A stretch of DNA of 19,365 bases from Gallionella sp. (GTDB taxonomy: Bacteria; Pseudomonadota; Gammaproteobacteria; Burkholderiales; Gallionellaceae). Position numbers and translations under genes: made by a program. Shown piece after piece: positions 8,521-16,305 of this stretch. Position 1 is the first letter of the stretch. Each line of letters begins with the position of its first letter. The notes beneath the pieces were generated by a model that saw only the letters and a list, made by a program, of their open reading frames with translations, did not search any database and was not told the origin of the DNA. Where the stretch lies: assembly GCA_029850565.1 (NCBI GenBank), contig JARCRR010000058.1:1-19365 (forward strand). Reading direction: 5' to 3'.

Positions 8521-9939
8521 TTATTGATTCGCCTTGTGTTTCTGTACCGCTTCCATGCGGCTGTACAAGGTGGTGCGCGCGATTCCCAGCAACTTGGCGG
8601 CCTCGCTCACGTTGCCCTGCGCAAGCTCCATCGCTGTATCAATATATTTTTGAGTATAGCCCATCAGCAGGTCATCCAGATTGAATCCACCTTGTTGAAG
8701 CACCTGCTTCAGGTCATTCGGGGATTCTGCCGATTGAGTGTTCGTGACCGGAATTTGTTGTTCGAACTCCGCTTCCAGTTGCGATATGCCGATCTGTTCA
8801 CCCGCATACTTGGTCACCAGACGAATGACGATGTTGCGTAGCTCGCGTGTATTGCCCGGGAAGGTGTAGTTTTGCCATGCGGTCTGAGCGGCGCCGTCGA
8901 GCGTGAAAGGTCTGCGCTGCATCTGCTTTGCATAGAAATCGCGAAAATGATTCAGCAACAGTACCTTGTCGTTTCCCATGGCGTTCAACGACGGCACGTT
9001 GATGGTGAACACGCTCATGCGGTGGAACAGGTCGGTACGGAAACTTCCGTTGCGTACCGCTTGTGCCAAAACCAGATTGGTGGCCGCGATGATGCGCGCA
9101 TTGCTTTTGCGCGTTGCAGTCTCACCTACCCGTTGATATTCGCCGTTCTCCAGCACGCGGAGCAATTTGGCTTGTAGTTCTTGCGGCAACTCGCCGATCT
9201 CGTCGAGGAATAAAGTTCCGTTCTCTGCTTTTTCGAAGAAGCCGATCTGAGCCGAGGTGGCACCGGTGAACGCCCCTTTGGAATGGCCGAACAGGGTGGA
9301 TTCAAGCAGGTTTGGGGCGATGGCCGCGCAGTTGATGGCGATGAACGGAGAATCGGGATTCTGGCTCAGGTTTTGTAACGCTATTGCCACCAGTTCTTTA
9401 CCGCTACCGGATTCACCCTGAATGAGTACGGGGTAGGGGGTACTTGCATAAAGCTTGATCTGGTTGCGCAATGAAAGGATGGCAGGGCTTTCGCCGACGA
9501 GGCCCAATTGTGCTTGGCTCAAAGCGGCGTCGCGTTGCTCGCTGAGTTGGGCCGTCAGAGCTGCGCGTAATTGGGTGCGAATATCATCCGGCTTGCACGG
9601 TTTGGCGACGAACTCGAAAGCGCCCAGGGTTCTTGCATGTCGGGCGTTACTTTCCTCGCTTTGGCCTGACAGGGTGATGATCTTGATCTGCGGCGAATGG
9701 GCCAGCAATTCAGTGATCAGGCGGAATCCTTCCTGCGGACGGTGCGGCGTGGGAGGGAGTCCGAGATCGACCAATGCCAGTTGCGGCGGTGCAGGAAGGT
9801 CTCGCACGATACGTATGGCTTGTTCGCGATCTTCCGCCAGTACGATATCGAATTCATCCGACAGAACCAGGTGCAAAGAGTCGCGGATGAGCGGGTCGTC
9901 ATCTACGAGGAGTAGTGTGGGGAACGAGTCTTGGTTCAA
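8521..9939 (-). CDS. Sigma-54-dependent NtrC-family response regulator (PrsR-like)
   Basis: This 472-residue regulator should activate sigma-54 promoters after phosphorylation by an unidentified histidine kinase. The receiver domain (about 1-125) has the acid pocket D13/D14, the phospho-acceptor D58 (in ALVDLGLPP) and K113. The stretch after D58 (DLGLPPTPHRPQEGF) is longer than usual and resembles the PEP-CTERM-box regulator PrsR. The AAA+ domain (about 145-375) has Walker A GESGSGKE at 175-182, the sigma-54-contacting GAFTGA loop intact at 222-227, and Walker B GTLFLDEIG at 241-249. A Fis-type helix-turn-helix ends the protein (VSEAAKLLGIARTTLYSRM). The start is TTG, with no ATG or GTG nearby; an in-frame stop lies not far upstream and the receiver domain is full length from here. 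It is the first gene of the pilus operon. No kinase gene is adjacent. Confidence 0.9.
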   Translation of the reverse strand: MNQDSFPTLLLVDDDPLIRDSLHLVLSDEFDIVLAEDREQAIRIVRDLPAPPQLALVDLGLPPTPHRPQEGFRLITELLAHSPQIKIITLSGQSEESNARHARTLGAFEFVAKPCKPDDIRTQLRAALTAQLSEQRDAALSQAQLGLVGESPAILSLRNQIKLYASTPYPVLIQGESGSGKELVAIALQNLSQNPDSPFIAINCAAIAPNLLESTLFGHSKGAFTGATSAQIGFFEKAENGTLFLDEIGELPQELQAKLLRVLENGEYQRVGETATRKSNARIIAATNLVLAQAVRNGSFRTDLFHRMSVFTINVPSLNAMGNDKVLLLNHFRDFYAKQMQRRPFTLDGAAQTAWQNYTFPGNTRELRNIVIRLVTKYAGEQIGISQLEAEFEQQIPVTNTQSAESPNDLKQVLQQGGFNLDDLLMGYTQKYIDTAMELAQGNVSEAAKLLGIARTTLYSRMEAVQKHKANQ

Positions 9940-9971
9940 GGTGGCGTCAACCTGAAATAAAGTACGCGCGC

Positions 9972-10000
9972 AGGATAGCCACTAATGGCGACAAGCTCAA
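9972..10000 (-). promoter_or_regulatory. Sigma-70-like promoter for the regulator/MSHA-like operon
   Basis: On the minus strand a -35-like TTGAGC (9995-10000) is separated by exactly 17 bp from a -10-like TATCCT (9972-9977). Transcription would start near 9965, leaving a leader of about 25 bases before the TTG start codon at 9939. It lies back to back with the mla promoter. Confidence 0.5.
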
Positions 10001-10012
10001 GGGCGATGGAGC

Positions 10013-10041
10013 TGAGAACTGGCTCGGGGTGATGCTAGAAT
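10013..10041 (+). promoter_or_regulatory. Probable sigma-70 promoter for the mla operon
   Basis: A good -10 hexamer TAGAAT (10036-10041) is followed by GCGCGCC. A poor -35 TGAGAA (10013-10018) lies 17 bp upstream. The same TAGAAT-nCGCGCC arrangement occurs before rpmB in this window. The ATG at 10040 overlaps this -10 box, which is the main reason to place the MlaF start at the downstream GTG. Confidence 0.55.
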
Positions 10042-10072
10042 GCGCGCCTTGAAAACAGGTAAAAGGTGGTTC

Positions 10073-10873
10073 GTGTCTGCACTGGTAGAAATTCGGGACG
10101 TCAACTTTTCGTATGACCAACGCCCTATCTTGAACGGAATCAATATGTCCTTTGGCAAGGGCAAGGTGATCGCCGTGATGGGAGGGAGCGGCTGCGGGAA
10201 GACTACGCTCTTGCGTTTGATCGGCGGTGCGCTCAAACCTACGCGCGGCGAAATCAAGATCGACGGTCGGGTCATCCATGAATTGGATGACCGCGGTTTG
10301 TATGAGATGCGCCGCAAGATGGGTGTGCTGTTCCAGTTCGGCGCGCTGTTCACCGACATGTCGGTGTTCGACAACGTGGCGTTCCAGATGCGTGAACACA
10401 CCGACCTGCCCGAGGAGATCATCCGCGACCTGGTGATGCTGAAGTTGCATGCCGTTGGGTTGCGGGGCACGCATCGTCTGATGCCCGCCGAACTTTCTGG
10501 CGGCATGGCCCGCCGCGTGGCGTTGGCGCGCACGGTGGCGTTAGATCCGATGTTGATCCTGTATGACGAACCCTTCGCCGGGCTCGACCCGATCTCGCTG
10601 AGTGTGGTCGGGCAACTGATCCGCAAATTGAACGACGCCTTGGGGGCGACCTCGGTGGTGGTGACGCACGACGTGCAGGAGTCATTGAAGATCGTGGACT
10701 ACGTCTACTTCATCGCAGATGGCGTCATTGTGGCGGAAGGTACGCCGGATGAGATACGCGCCTCGGATAAACCTTTCGTGCATCAGTTCGTGCACGGAGA
10801 GATGGATGGTCCAATCCCGTTCCACTATCCCGGTGCAACCAGCTATGAGCAAGATTTGAAAGTGAGCGCCTGA
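10073..10873 (+). CDS. mlaF: MlaF: ATPase of the MlaFEDB phospholipid transporter
   Basis: This is the ABC ATPase that powers phospholipid movement between the inner membrane and the periplasmic carrier MlaC, bound to the cytoplasmic face of MlaE. From the chosen GTG start it has 266 residues. Walker A is GGSGCGKTT at 37-45, the ABC signature is LSGGMARRVALAR, and Walker B plus D-loop is ILYDEPFAGLDP, followed by the switch histidine (VVVTHD). The extended C-terminus ending near 'GPIPFHYPG' is typical of MlaF. An ATG at 10040 is in frame but overlaps the promoter -10 box. The GTG at 10073 has AAGGTGG just upstream and begins with 'SALVEIRDVNFSY', as MlaF proteins usually do. It is the first gene of mlaFEDCB and ends in a TGATG overlap with mlaE. 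Confidence 0.95.
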   Translation: MSALVEIRDVNFSYDQRPILNGINMSFGKGKVIAVMGGSGCGKTTLLRLIGGALKPTRGEIKIDGRVIHELDDRGLYEMRRKMGVLFQFGALFTDMSVFDNVAFQMREHTDLPEEIIRDLVMLKLHAVGLRGTHRLMPAELSGGMARRVALARTVALDPMLILYDEPFAGLDPISLSVVGQLIRKLNDALGATSVVVTHDVQESLKIVDYVYFIADGVIVAEGTPDEIRASDKPFVHQFVHGEMDGPIPFHYPGATSYEQDLKVSA

Positions 10874-11661
10874 TGCCATTGGCAAAGAGTTTACGTTCAG
10901 TAGGACACCGGACGGTCGATATCGTCTGGCGTATCGGCTTGGCCTCGCGCTTCTTGTTTCTGACCCTGTTGCAATCCGGCATGAGTTTCCGCCGATTCAA
11001 CTTGGTGGTGAAGGAATTGTTCGCCAGCGGGGTGATGTCCTTGATCATCATCGGCGTGGCGGGCATGTTCGTTGGTATGGTATTGGGATTGCAGGGGTTC
11101 GAGACGCTTAAGCGTTACGGCTCGGAATCGGCCTTGGGCTCGTTGGTGGCCTTGAGTCTGGTGCGGGAGTTGGGGCCCGTGCTGGCGGCGCTCTTGTTCG
11201 CCAGCCGTGCCGGTTCGGCGATGACCGCCGAGATCGGGCTGATGAAAGCGACCGAGCAGATTGCCGCGATGGAGATGATGGCGGTGAGTCCGATCGCCCG
11301 TGTGGTCGCTCCGCGCTTCTGGGCGGGAGTGATTTCCATGCCTTTGCTGGCCGCTATCTTCTCTGCGATGGGGGTGTTCGGCGGCTATATGGTCGGTGTG
11401 GTTCTCATCGGTGTGGATGAGGGATCGTTCTGGTCGCAGATGCAGGCTACAGTCGACTTCCAAAATGACATCTTGAATGGCGTGATAAAGAGTTTCGTAT
11501 TTGGTTTTGCGGTCACGGTGATCGCCTTGTTCGAAGGATTCGATGCGCCGCCGACGGCAGAAGGCGTATCAGGCGCGACGACGCGCACGGTGGTGCAATC
11601 TTCGCTGGCGATATTGATGCTGGATGTCATATTGACCGCGTTCATGTTTCGAGGAGCATAA
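10873..11661 (+). CDS. mlaE: MlaE: permease of the MlaFEDB phospholipid transporter
   Basis: This 262-residue integral membrane protein is the permease of the Mla system, and two copies form the transport path. The conserved MlaE core is plain: 'LVRELGPVLAALLFASRAGS' (about 97-116), then 'AMTAEIGLMKATEQIAAMEM' and an 'MAVSP' loop. Several hydrophobic segments lie between residue 50 and the C-terminus. An amphipathic N-terminal helix precedes the first full span, as in other MlaE proteins. The start ATG shares one base with the mlaF stop (TGATG). The ribosome site of mlaD lies in the last codons of this gene, so the operon is translationally tight. Confidence 0.96.
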   Translation: MPLAKSLRSVGHRTVDIVWRIGLASRFLFLTLLQSGMSFRRFNLVVKELFASGVMSLIIIGVAGMFVGMVLGLQGFETLKRYGSESALGSLVALSLVRELGPVLAALLFASRAGSAMTAEIGLMKATEQIAAMEMMAVSPIARVVAPRFWAGVISMPLLAAIFSAMGVFGGYMVGVVLIGVDEGSFWSQMQATVDFQNDILNGVIKSFVFGFAVTVIALFEGFDAPPTAEGVSGATTRTVVQSSLAILMLDVILTAFMFRGA

Positions 11662-11663
11662 AG

Positions 11664-12125
11664 ATGGAACGGACTAAATTGGATTTATGGGTAGGCGCAT
11701 TCGTTGTCGCAGGCATTGCGGCGTTGGTGGTGCTGGCATTGAAGGTGGGGAACCTGAGTACCTACAACGTGTCGGAGACCTACCAGTTGCAAGCCTATTT
11801 CAATAACGTCGGGGGCTTGAAGACAACAGCGTCGGTCAGGAGTGCGGGAGTGCTGGTCGGGCGTGTCACCAGCATCACCTTGGATACTGCGCGTTATGAG
11901 GCAAAAGTGACGATGAGTATCGACAAGCGTTACCAGTTCCCCAAGGACACATTCGCCAATATCCTGACTTCGGGGCTGTTGGGAGAGCAATACATCGGAC
12001 TGTTGCCGGGCGGCGATGAGGCGATGTTGGCCGATGGCGGTGAGTTCAAAAAGACGCAATCTGCGATCGTCGTGGAAGAGCTGATCGGGAAGTTCATGTT
12101 CAATAAGGCTGAGAATTCAAACTGA
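11664..12125 (+). CDS. mlaD: MlaD: MCE-domain substrate-binding subunit
   Basis: The 153-residue protein has a single N-terminal membrane anchor (about 8-27) and one MCE domain (about 38-115). The MCE domain shows the family's 'YFNNVGGLKTTASVRSAGVL' core and the 'LTSGLLGEQYIGLLPGG' segment. In the complex it forms a periplasmic hexameric ring on MlaE that receives lipid from MlaC. The length is that of a minimal one-domain MlaD, shorter than the E. coli protein by about 30 C-terminal residues. GGAG lies 8 bases before the ATG and overlaps the end of mlaE. Confidence 0.95.
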   Translation: MERTKLDLWVGAFVVAGIAALVVLALKVGNLSTYNVSETYQLQAYFNNVGGLKTTASVRSAGVLVGRVTSITLDTARYEAKVTMSIDKRYQFPKDTFANILTSGLLGEQYIGLLPGGDEAMLADGGEFKKTQSAIVVEELIGKFMFNKAENSN

Positions 12126-12147
12126 TTCGATTATGGAGAAGAGTTAC

Positions 12148-12786
12148 ATGCGCAAGTTGATTGCAGCGGTCACGTTATTGGTGGCGAGCAGTTTGCCGTC
12201 GTTGTCGATGGCTGAGGGATCGCCACCGCCGGATGTATTGATCGAACAGACCATGCATGAAGTGTTGGAGATCATCAAGAAGGACAGCGCATTGCTGACC
12301 GATGAGGCGCGTCTGCTGGAGTTGGTGGATGCCAAGATATTGCCGCACTTTGATTTCGGTCGTATGACCAAGCTTGCTGTTGGCAAGGGATGGCGCACCG
12401 CGACTACGGAGCAGAAGCAAGCATTGATCGCCGAATTCAGAACCATGCTGGTTCGCACCTACACCAAGGTGTTCACCACTTACCGCAATCCGAAAGTGGA
12501 GACCAAGAGCGTTCAAGTGGCAGCCGATGTGGAAGAGATCCCGGTGAAGACCGTCATCAACTTCAGCGATGGCCGCTCGGCTAAAGTCGAATACGAGATG
12601 GAAAAGACACCGACCGGTTGGAAGGCGTTCGATGTCACCTTGGAAGGTGTGAGCTTGGTAACCAGTTATCGCGGCTCGTTCGCCGATCAGATCCAGCAGA
12701 CAGGTATCGATGGTCTGATACAGAAGCTGGCTGAGACCAACCGCAACGCCACAGCGGCAAGCGCAAAAAGGGCGCAAGCGAAGTGA
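12148..12786 (+). CDS. mlaC: MlaC: periplasmic phospholipid carrier
   Basis: This soluble periplasmic protein shuttles phospholipids between the outer-membrane MlaA complex and MlaFEDB. From ATG at 12148 it has 212 residues with a clean Sec signal peptide (MRKLIAAVTLLVASSLPSLS, predicted cleavage after SMA). The mature part has the MlaC/Ttg2D fold signature: 'KILPHFDFGRMTKLAVGKGW', 'FRTMLVRTYTKVFTTYRN' and a final 'GTYRGSFAD-like' segment (SYRGSFADQIQ). An ATG five codons upstream (12133) has no ribosome site, whereas GGAG sits 9 bases before 12148, so the later start was chosen. The gene overlaps the mlaB start by four bases. Confidence 0.95.
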   Translation: MRKLIAAVTLLVASSLPSLSMAEGSPPPDVLIEQTMHEVLEIIKKDSALLTDEARLLELVDAKILPHFDFGRMTKLAVGKGWRTATTEQKQALIAEFRTMLVRTYTKVFTTYRNPKVETKSVQVAADVEEIPVKTVINFSDGRSAKVEYEMEKTPTGWKAFDVTLEGVSLVTSYRGSFADQIQQTGIDGLIQKLAETNRNATAASAKRAQAK

Positions 12787-13073
12787 TCGCGCGGACGGAC
12801 AATGTGTTCATGGTGTCTGGCCCGCTGACCATCGATTCGGCCAAGGTGCATCAGCGTTTTCCGTTCGAGCAAGGTCGCAGCGGTGAGCAAATGGTTGTAA
12901 ATCTGGCGCAAGTCGAAGTGGTCGATTCGGCTGCGGTCAGCCTGATGTTGTCCTGGATGCGTCAGGCGAAAGCCATGAACCTTGAACTCTCTTTCATCCA
13001 TGCGCCGACTAACCTGCGCAGCTTGGTCGATCTTTACGGTCTGTCCGAGGTGTTGCCGTTGAATTATTCCTAA
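12783..13073 (+). CDS. mlaB: MlaB: STAS-domain subunit of the phospholipid transporter
   Basis: A 96-residue STAS-domain protein that in the Mla complex binds MlaF and supports its ATPase activity. The sequence shows the STAS pattern: N-terminal 'FMVSGPLTIDSAKVH', the 'LAQVEVVDSAAVSLMLSWM' helix cap, and a closing 'LRSLVDLYGLSEVLPL'. Translation starts with GTG overlapping the mlaC stop (GTGA), an arrangement that supports coupled expression. Only 21 bp separate its stop from murA, so murA is probably read from the same transcript. Confidence 0.92.
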   Translation: MIARTDNVFMVSGPLTIDSAKVHQRFPFEQGRSGEQMVVNLAQVEVVDSAAVSLMLSWMRQAKAMNLELSFIHAPTNLRSLVDLYGLSEVLPLNYS

Positions 13074-13094
13074 TCAGTCACGAGTATCCATCCC

Positions 13095-14345
13095 ATGCAA
13101 AAACTAGCCATCCAAGGCGGCAATCCTCTACGCGGTGAAGTGCGTATCTCAGGCGCAAAGAACGCAGCCTTGCCCATCATGTGCGCCAGCCTGCTGACCG
13201 CCGATACCTTGCGCCTGACCAATCTGCCCGACCTGCACGATGTCGGCACCATGCGCAAGCTGCTACAGCAGATGGGCGTGTCTGCGGAAACCGCAACCAG
13301 CGAGATCACCTTCAAGGGCGACAAGATCGACAAATGGGAGGCCCCCTACGATATGGTGAAGACCATGCGTGCCGCCATCCTGGTGCTGGGCCCGCTGGTG
13401 GCGCGCTTCGGCGATGCCAAAGTATCCTTGCCGGGCGGTTGTGCCATCGGTTCGCGTCCGGTCGATCTGCATATCAAAGGTCTGCAAGCGATGGGTGCGG
13501 AGATCGCCATCGAGCATGGCTACATCCACGCCAAAGCCAAACGACTCAAAGGCGCACGCATCTTCTTCGACATCGTCAGTGTGACGGGAACCGAGAACTT
13601 GATGATGGCGGCTGCGTTGGCTGACGGCGTGACCGTGTTGGAGAATGCGGCACGCGAGCCGGAAGTGGTGGATCTGGCGAACTGCCTGCGTGCGATGGGC
13701 GCCAAGATTACGGGGGATGGCACCGATAACATCACCATCACAGGTGTTGAGAAGTTGCACGGTGCGACGCACCACATCATGCCGGACCGTATCGAGAGCG
13801 GCACATTCCTTGTGGCGGCAGCAGCCACGGGCGGCAGCATTACGCTGCGTGAGACGCGCGCGGACATCCTGGAGACCGTGCTGGAGAAACTCACCGAGGC
13901 GGGCGCGAAGATCAAGGTCGATGGCGATAGCATCCATTTGGAAATGAGTGGTCGTCCGAAGGCCGTGAACGTGCGCACAGCGCCGCATCCCGCATTTCCC
14001 ACCGACATGCAGGCTCAGTTCATGGCGCTCAATTGCATTGCCGAGGGCAGTGCGATGGTGATCGAGACTATCTTCGAGAACCGCTTCATGCACGTGCAGG
14101 AGTTGCGCCGCCTCGGTGCGCAGATCGATGTGGAAGGCAATACCTCGGTGGTGCGCGGTGTCGATCATTTGGAAGGTGCCACCGTGATGGCGACCGACCT
14201 GCGCGCTTCCGCCTGTCTGGTCATCGCGGGCTTGGTGGCGCGGGGCGAGACGGTCATCGATCGCATCTACCATCTGGACCGCGGCTACGAACACATCGAA
14301 AGCAAGCTGGGCCAGCTCGGTGCTAATATCCGTCGCCTTAAATAG
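13095..14345 (+). CDS. murA: MurA: UDP-N-acetylglucosamine 1-carboxyvinyltransferase
   Basis: This cytoplasmic enzyme transfers enolpyruvate from phosphoenolpyruvate to UDP-GlcNAc, the first committed step of peptidoglycan synthesis and the target of fosfomycin. At 416 residues it has the family's usual length. The catalytic loop PGGCAIGSRPVDLH carries the reactive C116 (so not the Asp variant). The substrate-binding K22-N23 pair and R92 are also present, and the end of the protein has 'YHLDRGYEHIESKLGQLGA'. The ribosome site is weak (ACGAG). Linkage to mla upstream and hisG downstream is common in beta- and gammaproteobacteria. Confidence 0.97.
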   Translation: MQKLAIQGGNPLRGEVRISGAKNAALPIMCASLLTADTLRLTNLPDLHDVGTMRKLLQQMGVSAETATSEITFKGDKIDKWEAPYDMVKTMRAAILVLGPLVARFGDAKVSLPGGCAIGSRPVDLHIKGLQAMGAEIAIEHGYIHAKAKRLKGARIFFDIVSVTGTENLMMAAALADGVTVLENAAREPEVVDLANCLRAMGAKITGDGTDNITITGVEKLHGATHHIMPDRIESGTFLVAAAATGGSITLRETRADILETVLEKLTEAGAKIKVDGDSIHLEMSGRPKAVNVRTAPHPAFPTDMQAQFMALNCIAEGSAMVIETIFENRFMHVQELRRLGAQIDVEGNTSVVRGVDHLEGATVMATDLRASACLVIAGLVARGETVIDRIYHLDRGYEHIESKLGQLGANIRRLK

Positions 14346-14354
14346 GAACCGAAC

Positions 14355-14990
14355 ATGATCACGATAGCCCTTTCCAAAGGCCGCATCTTTGAAGAGACAC
14401 TGCCGCTGCTCAAAGCAGCAGGCATCACGCCGCTGGAAGATCCGGAGACCTCGCGCAAGCTCATTTTGCCAACCAATCGCGACGACGTGCGCCTCATCAT
14501 CGTGCGCGCTTCTGACGTGCCAACTTACGTGCAATACGGCGCGGCTGATATCGGCGTAGCAGGCAAGGACGTGCTGAACGAGCACGGCGGCGATGGGCTG
14601 TATCAGCCGCTCGACCTGAACATTGCCAAGTGCCGCATGATGGTCGCGGTGCGTAGCGATTTCGATTACGAATCCGCAGTGAAGCAGGGAGCACGTCTGC
14701 GTGTGGCGACCAAGTATGTGAAGACCGCGCGCGAGCACTTCGCCGCAAAAGGTGTGCACGTCGACCTCATCAAACTGTACGGTTCGATGGAGTTGGCGCC
14801 GCTGGTCGGCCTGTCCGATGCCATCGTCGACCTGGTGAGCAGCGGTGCGACCTTGAAGGCGAACAACCTCGTCGCGGTGGAAGAGATCGCGCAGATATCC
14901 TCGCGCTTGGTGGTGAACCAAGCCTCACTCAAACTCAAACGGGCCACGATACAGCCGATGCTGGATGCATTCGCCGGAGCAGTGCAATGA
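14355..14990 (+). CDS. hisG: HisG: ATP phosphoribosyltransferase, short form
   Basis: This enzyme joins ATP and PRPP in the first step of histidine synthesis. At 211 residues it is the short (HisG_S) form, which lacks the C-terminal histidine-binding domain of the ~300-residue enzyme. Such forms need the HisZ subunit for activity and feedback control. The N-terminal 'IALSKGRIFEETLPLL', the substrate region 'GAADIGVAGKDVL' and the PRPP loop DLVSSGATLKAN (159-170) are intact. AGGA lies 8 bases before the ATG. No hisZ is in the window. The stop overlaps hisD by four bases (ATGA). Confidence 0.96.
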   Translation: MITIALSKGRIFEETLPLLKAAGITPLEDPETSRKLILPTNRDDVRLIIVRASDVPTYVQYGAADIGVAGKDVLNEHGGDGLYQPLDLNIAKCRMMVAVRSDFDYESAVKQGARLRVATKYVKTAREHFAAKGVHVDLIKLYGSMELAPLVGLSDAIVDLVSSGATLKANNLVAVEEIAQISSRLVVNQASLKLKRATIQPMLDAFAGAVQ

Positions 14991-16285
14991 ACATCACAAG
15001 ACTCTCTACCCAACAAGCTGATTTCGATGCCACGCTGACCAAATTGCTGGCCTTTGAAGAGAACGCCGACGAAAAGCTGGAAGCGACCGTCGCCTCCATC
15101 CTTGCGGACGTGAAGAAGCGCGGTAACTCTGCCGTGTTGGAATACACCCGTAAGTTCGATCGTCTACCCTCGATAGATGAGGCTTCGATGGAATTGCCCC
15201 AGTCTGCATTGCAAGCAGCATTCGAAGGGTTACCTGCCAATCAGAAGCTCGCTTTGGAACAAGCCGCACAGCGCGTGACTTCCTATCACCAGAAACAAGT
15301 GCAGGCTTCTTGGACCTATCTGGACGAAGACGGCACCATGCTGGGCCAGCAAGTCACTCCGCTGGATCGCGTCGGCCTGTATGTGCCCGGCGGCAAGGCG
15401 GCTTATCCTTCCTCTGTGTTGATGAACGCCTTGCCGGCCAAAGTGGCGGGAGTCGCCGAACTCATCATGGTCGTACCCACGCCGGATGGTGTGAAGAATC
15501 AATTGGTGTTGGCTGCGGCGTATCTGTCCGGTGTGGATCGTGTGTTCACCATCGGCGGCGCACAGGCGGTGGGCGCGTTGGCCTACGGCACAACGACCAT
15601 CCCCAAGGTGGACAAGATCGTCGGCCCTGGTAACGCCTATGTCGCCTCTGCCAAGCGCCGCGTGTTCGGTGTATGCGGTATCGACATGATCGCGGGTCCT
15701 TCCGAGATTCTGGTCATCTGCGACGGGGGCACTGATCCGGATTGGGTGGCGATGGATCTGTTCTCGCAAGCCGAGCACGATGAACTGGCACAGGCCATCC
15801 TGTTGTCGCCGGATGCCAAGTTCATCGACGCTGTGGCAGCCAGTGCCAACAAATTGCTGGAGCAGATGCCGCGCAAAGACATCATCAAGACCGCGCTGGA
15901 GAATCGCGGTGCGTTGATCCATGTGAAAGACATGGACGAAGCCTGCCGCATCAGCAACCGTATCGCACCGGAACACTTGGAGTTGTCCGTGGCCGACCCG
16001 CAAGCCTGGCTGCCCAAGCTGAAACACGCTGGTGCCATCTTCATGGGGCGCTACACCTCAGAATCGCTGGGGGACTATTGCGCAGGCCCTAATCATGTCT
16101 TGCCCACCTCGGGTACGGCGCGTTTCTCCTCGCCGTTGGGGGTGTATGACTTCCAAAAGCGCAGCAGCCTCATCCAAGTTTCCGCCAAAGGGGCGCAAAA
16201 GTTGGGTGCTATTGCATCTACCCTGGCTTTTGGCGAGGGTTTACAGGCGCACGCCCAGTCGGCTTTATATAGAAAGAACAGCTAG
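14987..16285 (+). CDS. hisD: HisD: histidinol dehydrogenase
   Basis: This 432-residue zinc enzyme oxidises histidinol to histidine with two NAD+, the last steps of histidine synthesis. The zinc ligands can be matched to the E. coli enzyme as Q261, H264, D363 and H422 (in SQAEHDE, ESLGDYCAGPNH and LQAHAQSA). The catalytic pair is E329-H330 (RIAPEHLEL). The NAD-binding region 'RVFTIGGAQAVGALAYGT' and 'VGPGNAYVASAKR' are typical. It is translationally coupled to hisG (ATGA overlap). No hisC or other his gene follows: the next gene is rpmB, after a 147-bp spacer. Confidence 0.97.
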   Translation: MNITRLSTQQADFDATLTKLLAFEENADEKLEATVASILADVKKRGNSAVLEYTRKFDRLPSIDEASMELPQSALQAAFEGLPANQKLALEQAAQRVTSYHQKQVQASWTYLDEDGTMLGQQVTPLDRVGLYVPGGKAAYPSSVLMNALPAKVAGVAELIMVVPTPDGVKNQLVLAAAYLSGVDRVFTIGGAQAVGALAYGTTTIPKVDKIVGPGNAYVASAKRRVFGVCGIDMIAGPSEILVICDGGTDPDWVAMDLFSQAEHDELAQAILLSPDAKFIDAVAASANKLLEQMPRKDIIKTALENRGALIHVKDMDEACRISNRIAPEHLELSVADPQAWLPKLKHAGAIFMGRYTSESLGDYCAGPNHVLPTSGTARFSSPLGVYDFQKRSSLIQVSAKGAQKLGAIASTLAFGEGLQAHAQSALYRKNS

Positions 16286-16305
16286 GAAAGGTGTTGATTC
16301 AATCT

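Noticed and set aside
10040..10072. ATG at 10040 as MlaF start
   Set aside because: It overlaps the TAGAAT -10 hexamer and adds 11 residues not expected at the MlaF N-terminus; the GTG at 10073 fits better.
13263..14921. Minus-strand 552-codon open frame opposite murA and hisG
   Set aside because: Although long, it spans two unrelated conserved genes, is rich in His and Arg and has no ribosome site; long antisense frames are common at this base composition.
15230..16027. Minus-strand 265-codon open frame opposite hisD
   Set aside because: Antisense to an intact catalytic gene, of low-complexity composition, with no recognisable domain.
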